Shown in pieces: positions 57,406 through 64,000 of a stretch of 64,000 nucleotides of DNA. A model generated the notes under the pieces. The model saw only the letters and a list, made by a program, of their open reading frames with translations. It did not search any database and was not told where the DNA came from. Source of the DNA: Rhodocollybia butyracea (taxonomy: Eukaryota > Basidiomycota > Agaricomycetes > Agaricales > Omphalotaceae); the NCBI GenBank assembly GCA_015501585.1, contig JADNRY010000016.1, forward strand, positions 488,170 through 552,169. Direction: 5' to 3'. Both the position numbers and the translations under genes were made by a program. How positions within the stretch are numbered: the first letter of the stretch is position 1; each line of letters starts with the position of its first letter.

Positions 57406-58330
57406 ATGTCGTCTGTTCTGCCACCATTACTACTGCCTGAAGCCCTTGGATTTTCGCCCCAACTTTTGCTCGATGATATTATCAACTCTGTCAATGATAC
57501 GATGATTGAGGGTGTTAACGGAATGGAAGGTTTTCTAGTCCAGTGGGCAGAGCGTAGGTCCGAAGCAAACAAAGACTGGGACAGCAGCGAAGAACTCGAG
57601 CACGGACTCGCTGCTTTTGCTACTCTTCTCGAGCATCACACTGATGTAGCTTTGGATTTCTTCGAAGCTTGGGCATTGAAGAACATCTTCTCAGTACCAC
57701 CAGATCTTCCTGTTGTCTTGCCTCATCAACAGGGTTTAGATCTGACCGTAAAGCCTGAAAGAGAGACTCAACTTTTGGAGGAGATTTCTGAACTGCGGAA
57801 AAAGATAGACGATGTACGTATATGTTTATCGTTGTCAAAGCTCACGATTAAGCACTGAATTTTTTCAGCAAAGGCGGCTGCAACGACTCTATAGACGAGC
57901 GTTACGCGCTTCGAAGCAACAGCGTGCTCGCTCAGAACGACGCTTCGAACGACTATCCTCTATCCTTGATACTGAAAAGCTGAATGGATTGGCTGAGATT
58001 CCTGCGCAATTAAACGCCATGTACAATGCTGTATCCAAGTTACCGCCACTTGACCCTGCTCTTGTCGCGACCCTTCCTCCACCAGAAGATGGGAAACCCG
58101 AGTGGGAAACCAGCAAAGCTGGATATTTAAACTGGGCCACAGCTCAGCTTCTTGCTCGGGCTCGAGCTGATGAGGGTGTACAGGGAAGCTCTGCTGTAGA
58201 CGACATGATCAGGAATATCACAGAGATTGGCCAGGCAGACGAGCTTCGCAGAGCTGTTGATATCACAGAATCTGTTCGCACTGGCTTGCAGGACGCCGAT
58301 GTGACGATGGAGTCGCCGGAAGATCAATGA
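57406..58330 (+). CDS. MIS12: kinetochore protein Mis12/Mtw1
   Basis: Mis12/Mtw1 is a subunit of the MIND/Mis12 complex that links the inner kinetochore to Ndc80. The ATG at 57406 starts MSSVLPPLLLPEALGFSPQL, then LLDDIINSVNDTMIEGVNGM and EGFLVQWAE, the family's conserved N-terminal helical hairpin (LGF.P..L.DDI.N..N). The first exon ends KKIDD at 57813 with donor GTACGT; exon 2 starts at 57869 with QRRLQRLYRRALRASKQQ, a basic coiled coil. The C-terminal part reads YLNWATAQLLARARADEG and ends TMESPEDQ at 58330. About 290 residues, normal for the family. No frame defect. The gene starts right after tRNA-Arg, leaving very little room for a promoter. Confidence 0.92.
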
Positions 58331-58897
58331 CCGCTAATTTTATGATCTTGGCATTAACTTGTCGTAAGTATGTGTTTCCTCACTCTGATGACCTTGTAAT
58401 ATCTGACAAGCTGCGCTCAATCAGGTGTATCTATCAACGGTTGTCCAGTAGATGGATCTTCGAAAAGGGCGCTGATTCAAGAAAGCTCATGAGAGCGGAT
58501 ACTTGCACGGCCACGTAGTGTTCATTGTACATACATCAGGCTTCTGTATTGTAAATAACCGTAGAACAAATGCTTGCATCATGAAGACTCTGGGAGAGCA
58601 GTCATAAAAGCCATGGCAACCAGCTCCTAACTGAGCTTTACTTGCATGCACGTGCATTTGATTGCAAACTGGGTTCTTTGCTTTCAGCTCTCATCTTCAC
58701 TTTCTTTCTCTCCAATCCCTTTCTTTTTCGGCCGGTCCGTTCGTGACCTTTCGTGGACCTCTAGAAGTTGACTGTTCTTGAGTGTCGGAAGTCGAGAATT
58801 ACTGTCCCAGCGACAATTACATTCATTATCGTTCGTGCGTAACAACTCAACTACTAAATCGCCCAAAATCTGATTTCGGCCTCCAGTTTTGCAGAAA
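58331..58897. other. intergenic region
   Basis: About 565 bases between Mis12 and the next plus-strand gene. Short frames here match no family. It should contain the Mis12 terminator and the next gene's promoter. Confidence 0.55.
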
Positions 58898-61347
58898 ATG
58901 CGCGTCAAGCAGATCTTCGCATATGTGCCCCTGACAAAGGCGAAACTGGTGGTACTTGTGCACTTTTGCCATCGAATTCCTCAATATCTAATCACTCATA
59001 TTAGTGGGATCGTTTGACTTTTTCCAAATTAACGACTGCATATTTTATATTTTCTGTCATCCACTGTTTGGTTCAACTCGCGCTTCAAGTCCGAGCGTTC
59101 ACGATCAACGCCAATGCAGCCAACTTTCTATTCAATATCTCGCAGGAAGCAGGCGCTTTCAACAATAGCCTTGTTCCTTGGTATACGGGTTCCGAGCTCC
59201 TACTATGCCCAGATGTTCCCCCTGCGTTTGGATACGACCAGGGGAGATGTACCGCTATCTTTAATGGTACTGCCATCAACAACAATGTCACGAGTGCTCA
59301 GCTTGCTGCTTCGGTTCAGTCAAGTTCTAACCTCTCAGTTGCTTCTTCATCTGTCGCGCCTTCATCATCTTCGTCCGCCTCAGCTTCTTCATCTACGTCA
59401 GCTTCTTCAGCCTCGTCCACCCCGACACCTGTATCAACCCCTGTCAGCGCCCAACGTACCGTCAAGACCGTCAGCATAACTCAGACTCAGGTCGTGCATG
59501 TTGCCGCAACCCCAACTTCCCAACCCGCCGACCAACCGAATGATGAACACGGTGACAACGGCATTTCTGCACAATTCGTACGTTCCTTTCTATCTTTATG
59601 ACAGATCTTTCGCCAATGTCAAATTTAGTTCAAAAGACAGAATCCAGATCTGAAGTTTATGGTCAACGACTCCCCGAGTGGTCCGCAAGTCAATGTTTCG
59701 CTCGCGAACCAACTCGATAATCCAACTACGTTAAGCTCAGATTGCTTATGGTCGCTGAATTATCCAGTTTTAATGTCAGCTATCGCTATATTCTTCCATT
59801 TGTCTATTTTTAACCAATTGATACAGCCTAGGAAATACGAAGCGTGAGGATATCGTTTTCATGGCCTTCCAATTCTGGGTAAGTCCTTCGCCACAATCCA
59901 CTTTGCGCACTCTCAATGCTGGTGTGAAATCAGGTTCTGGGCATGTCCCTCGTCGCCCTCTTGAACGAGTCGATTCCGCACATTATTGCATCGCTTTTGA
60001 CCCATGTGATGGCCACAGCTTGGGCAGGGTATCAAATTCAGAACACCCTCAACTTCGAAACCGACTTCAGAAAGGTTATCACGGAAGGGGCGTGTAGTGG
60101 AGTACCTCCGTTCTTGGGAGGTTTCTGGAAAACTCGTCAGGAAGCCGAGTATGCCAGTCTTGCATTGAACATTGCCGCGTTGCTTGTGTCTCCGATTCTG
60201 AGCTGGAAGCTGTTCAAGGTGAGTAAAATTCTCTAGCTTTTTGAGAGTATGCCCATTAACGATACGTAGTGCTTTGGCTGGCAGACTTTCAAACGGGTCG
60301 GCGCATCCTTGACCATCAACCGTATCTACAAATTGGTGCTCATTCTTTCGATCGTTTTACAACTATCTCTTTTCTTCATGGCCGCTGCTGTGGGATTGTG
60401 GATTGACAGCTTGATGAATGGTGTAGCATCGGTACACGCTGATCACCGCACACTCTATCGAATTACGTCGATTGCGACGATAGTTGTATGCATATCATTT
60501 TACCTGTTCCAATTATCTCCTCAATGTTGCTTTTAGTTGCTGGTTCCTTGGGTGAGCACTGGCTACATTGGGGTACGCAAAGAGCTGCGTCTCTCCATGC
60601 TTGTGTTCTTGCTGTTGTCGATCCTATATTTGGCCGGCTGGGGTGTGATGTTTTTGGCCTTTACGTTCCGTTGGGAATTTAGTGCGTTTCAAATATATCT
60701 CTCCCAGTCTTGTTCTGATAAGTATGTTTATCAGTGAGCTGGGCTTTTTTCAGCGTAGTTGCAACTTTATCATGCGCGCTGACTGTCTCCGCTTTCATTC
60801 TCGGGGTTGTCTGTCGTCTCAACTTTGGCAAAGGTCTTCTCCGCTATCGTGAGTATAGTTTTATTGCTTCTCCGAAAGCATTGTTCACATTCAAGAAATT
60901 GCAGTCAACGCCCAAGAACAACTTCCTGGCGATGACTTTATGCCGGTGACTTATGGCTCAGATCCTGAAAAGGTTGACTTCCCGTCGACCCAACAGCCTA
61001 TCCCAACGTTTTCTGCCACTTTCGGTAAAGGCAATGAAGTCCCTGTTCCTAGCCAGATGTTCCCTGCGCAGTTGGGACCCAGGTTCTTTAGATCTACACC
61101 GCCGTTCGATTCGAGAAGCGTTTCGCCCATCTCTGCTCCTTCCATGGCGCATACTCGCTCTTCCGTTATCTCCGATAGTCCTCACTCTGATGAAGGAGCT
61201 CCGATAATGCGATCTAACACGACGGCAAGCGACCAAAGCTTCCGTAGTGTAGCGAGCTACTACAAGTACTCGGATGACGGGAATCATAGTCGTTCTGGAA
61301 GCACAACTGAGCAAACTATGCATGGCAAGCGATGGATCATTGAATGA
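58898..61347 (+). CDS. conserved basidiomycete multi-span membrane protein, function unknown
   Basis: Multi-exon gene. The likely start is the ATG at 58898 (MRVKQIFAYVPLTKAKL), spliced through a 56-nt intron (GTGGTA...ATTAG) to WDRLTFSKLTTAYFIFSVIH, a first hydrophobic segment. An extracellular-type part follows with N-glycosylation sites (FNGTAINNNVTS) and a Ser/Ala-rich stretch. Helices are then seen: MAFQFWVLGMSLVALLNES, LLTHVMATAWAGYQIQNTL, ASLALNIAALLVSPILSW, INRIYKLVLILSIVLQLSLF, VPWVSTGYIGVRKELRLSML, FLLLSILYLAGWGVMFL and LSCALTVSAFILGVVCRL. The cytoplasmic tail is Ser/Pro-rich (SMAHTRSSVISDSPHSDEG) and ends KRWIIE at 61347. The layout (signal/anchor, glycosylated region, about 6-7 helices, phospho-like tail) suggests a plasma-membrane sensor or channel, but that is inference. 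Confidence 0.75.
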
Positions 61348-63439
61348 ACAACTTTATATATTATATTTTCTCGGGCGCCAGGACTCATTGCTTGCTTTTG
61401 ATGCGCACATTTACATTATTACTTTCGAGATTTGTACCCAGAATAAATGTTTGGTTGTTATGCTCACAGTCGGCACTATTACTACCACCTGTAACATCAG
61501 AGAAAAAGGCTGGGGAAGGACCATCAGCCTCGAGTGCGACTAATCCTAGGACGCTTTCTGCTTGTAGCAAGAATATTTTCTAATCATTGCTTCTTACTTT
61601 CTATTGGCAGACAGCATCTCATATTACGTTACCGTTGATATCGCTAATAGAGAATTTTGACCTGGGAGGCGATTGCAAAAATAACTTGCCAATGAGATTG
61701 AAAATCAAGAGATTCTACAAATCATGATGTCGATGCATGGATGTCGATGTATGAATACATGCTGTCAACACGACATTAAATTCCTCCAGCCGGGGAGAGT
61801 ATGCCTGACCAGGTCACTCTGTTCTGATGTAGATTTGTGAAGTTTAGGGGACAAATTACGACGCAATGATCGGTTTTGAGAAGGTGTTGGGGAGTGCAAT
61901 AGGAATCCTACTAAATATCAGCTGGTAGAATGGCCTAATAACGCATTTCTTCCTGCTCGTCCTTGGAGCTTAATGGCCTATATGCGTGGCACCTCGGAGG
62001 CATGAATCGAGAGATACGATATAGATGTTCGGGACAAGTCACAAGAGCAAAATTTGGATCATGAATGATCATGATCTTTCAATCCAGGACGGTCTCTCGT
62101 TCACTCTCTTGCCAAATCATTCGGTATATTATCTTTTGTATGGCTTAGTGCTCACGAGCATCCTTTCAACTTGTTTATCTTATCACTTGCTTGGAATCAC
62201 TAACGAAAGAAAATCTCCTATGTCGGAATGTCAAAGCTGTATATATCAACCACGTGATCATCAATCCGTAACGCCATCAGTCCTCCGACTCCTCCGACTG
62301 AGGCCTGGATTACAAGTACTAAGAGATCGTGGTAAAGGTTTGATTACAGTGCCTGTACAGTTATCTGCACGTAAATTTGATTATGCATTGTGTACCCAGA
62401 AAATATCCTCCATCATGTGCATGAAGACCCAATAAACTCAAGAAGTTTTTGAATGGCAGGCAAAGAATCTGGACTGTTCGACTTGTCTCTAGTTTCAGGT
62501 CACATGTGCCAGTTCACAGCGTCGTTCGCTTCTAATTCTTGATGCGAAGATCCATCATTCTCTGCCTACATCTGTTTTATGCACCTGTGGAGGGGTATCA
62601 AATGATTAGAACGACACGTAAAACAATTGATCACCATCACTCTGAGTGCTGCGGCGTAGGTTATAGGAGGTTATGGGGAATCGAGTGTGGACCTGGAATC
62701 CCCCGTGTGTAAAGCCATGATCGACGTTGAGCCAAAGCGTTGCGACAATTTGAGAATGAAGTATTGGCATTCATAAGGCGCATAACAAGTATGTAGAGAG
62801 CCAGTAACATTGATTAAGGATTCAAGTCCACTAATTCAGAGGCTGATGGCAAGCTGTACGATGCCGACGGACAAGTTACTGGTTGTGATGTCAATAAGTA
62901 ATGTTGATACAGGCGCTTGAGCTTAAAAGGTTCTTCAGTGCTTTTTTTTGACAAATTTGGAAGATCAGATAAAAATTGAGGTCCACAGAACCCTCTCTTC
63001 CTTTCGGTCAGAGTCGGGGATACCGAATTGGAGGAGTCCTCAATCTACTTCACCCTAGTCAGGACTGGGAAAGTTGGTAAGTCTGCCCACATCTTCTTCT
63101 CGCGCGAATAAAAGCTGGTACCCCCTCCTCCTGGTACTCGTCATCTTGAACATCCTGTGGCCTCAAATCACACGAATTGCTCAATCTTCAAGCTTCGTTG
63201 GTCTCGCTACACCCTAATTTACTGGTTTACCGTTTTATGCATTTTCTAGATCAATCGAGTCATAAGTAAATCAAACTACTGGTAAGTAACGAGCAGGGAC
63301 AAATATCTAAAATGGAGAAATACATATAAAATGGCATCGTTGGAAAAAGTAAAATACAGTTTACAATGGACGCTACAACAGTTGTTGAGGAGATGTCAGA
63401 AACATAATACAATATCAACAAAAGATGAGGTTCAGTAAA
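61348..63439. other. intergenic region, no recognised gene
   Basis: About 2.1 kb. A 136-codon plus-strand frame at 62025-62435 has no recognisable family or exon structure. No tRNA, snRNA or transposon signature was found. Confidence 0.5.
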
Positions 63440-64000
63440 TCACGATGATTCTGAGCACTCAGTTTCATCGGGAGTCGAAGCCAGCTCTGAGTTTGGTGAC
63501 GCTCGTTTAATGTTCTCCATCTCCTTCTCCTGAATGATTATAGCTTGCCGTGCAACAGTTGCGTTTGAAAAGTTCTCGTCAGGAGGCATCTCTTCCGGAG
63601 GATTGTTGGCAATCTCCTCTTCTTCATAACTCGCCAGCGCTTCTTGGAACTCAATCATCCAAGGGTGACTAAGAAGTTCCTCCGCGCTTGGCCTTCTCAT
63701 GGCATCAATCGTTAAACACTGCTTTATGAACGCGATACCTAGATCACTGAGCTGGTCAGGTTCAGGTAACGGAGGATGTTGTGTGGCGACTCCTATGTGG
63801 AACATGATCGCCCTATGCTAAGAGTAAGTGACTGGTCAAATAATCTTGTCGAATAGAAGATTACCATTCATTATCGAGATTACTCCAAGGCTTCCTCCCA
63901 GTGGCACATTCAAGCACCACACAACCCAAGGACCAAATATCCATCGCTCCATGTCGGCCTCGTTTGTCATTCTTAATGACCTCGGGGGACATGTACATAG
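63440..64000 (-). CDS. SSK2: MAPKKK of the Ssk2/Wis4 type, C-terminal part (5' cut by window)
   Basis: The right edge holds the end of a protein kinase. The reverse complement of 63860-64000 reads YMSPEVIKNDKRGRHGAMDI and WSLGCVVLECATGRKPWSNL: the APE-like SPE motif, the subdomain IX DxWSLGC and the end of the activation segment. After an intron the frame continues AIMFHIGVATQHPPLPEP, LGIAFIKQCLTIDAMRRPSA with the subdomain XI Arg, then EELLSHPWMIEF. A short tail ends ECSESS at 63440. The combination GAMDIWSLGC with FHIGVATQHPPLP fits MAPKKKs of the Ssk2/Wis4 branch that act in the HOG stress pathway. The N-terminal regulatory region is outside the window. Confidence 0.8.

Noticed and set aside
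62025..62435. 136-codon plus-strand open frame
   Set aside because: No family match and no exon structure; the region around it shows nothing coding.
1..64000. CRISPR arrays, prokaryotic operons, ribosome binding sites, biosynthetic core enzymes
   Set aside because: The window is eukaryotic with introns throughout; no regularly spaced repeat array, NRPS/PKS or terpene synthase motif was seen.

Overview
The window is from a filamentous basidiomycete, most likely an Agaricomycete (mushroom-forming fungus). Almost every gene is cut by short (about 50-60 nt) GT-AG introns with CTNAY-like branch sites. Fungal housekeeping genes are mixed with families typical of Agaricomycetes: DUF6534-type membrane proteins, a large F-box family and Hva1-TUDOR small proteins. 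Both tRNA genes carry introns at the eukaryotic 37/38 position. Nothing looks prokaryotic or viral.

Layout. 1-14343 is a mostly minus-strand housekeeping block: the 5' part of a Dal5-type MFS permease, the Rieske protein of complex III, the very large B-block-binding subunit of TFIIIC with an AT-hook array, a PRELI/UPS lipid-transfer protein and Rpb7. 14344-17418 holds two tandem F-box genes. 17995-25839 (minus) holds a peroxisomal ABCD transporter, a HAD-fold protein, a decayed retroelement RNase H region and a DUF6534 membrane protein. 25840-28956 is gene-poor with an intron-containing tRNA-Ile(AAT). 28957-32380 holds an atypical SDR-like protein and a decayed unknown gene. 32600-37200 is a three-unit array of Hva1-TUDOR genes interleaved with broken 5' fragments of the Bbc1-like gene whose longer copy lies at 42190-46504. 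37200-42190 contains a short tandem duplication and a seven-helix membrane protein gene. 46929-48228 is an ACMSD-type amidohydrolase. 48667-55797 is a second F-box array of five copies in different states of decay. 56218-64000 returns to conserved genes: an Alba-like protein, tRNA-Arg(TCG), Mis12/Mtw1, a conserved multi-span membrane protein and the 3' end of a Ssk2/Wis4-type MAPKKK.

The most interesting structure is the F-box family. All seven copies share a short first exon of the type MGQxWxLxNxDK...GxxGEFFW, an F-box, a variable acidic Ser/Asp linker and a conserved C-terminal module (RWMLRNLTKKE ... GPWAGDRIDVTLYSLHE). They show birth-and-death evolution: a patch consistent with gene conversion, a nonsense codon, multi-frameshift decay, a 76-nt deletion that removes most of the F-box, a frameshifted first exon and a leftover upstream region with no gene. 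A caution: two conserved genes (Rieske and Bbc1-like) contain several one-base frame breaks, mostly in short homopolymers, so some isolated frameshifts may be assembly errors.
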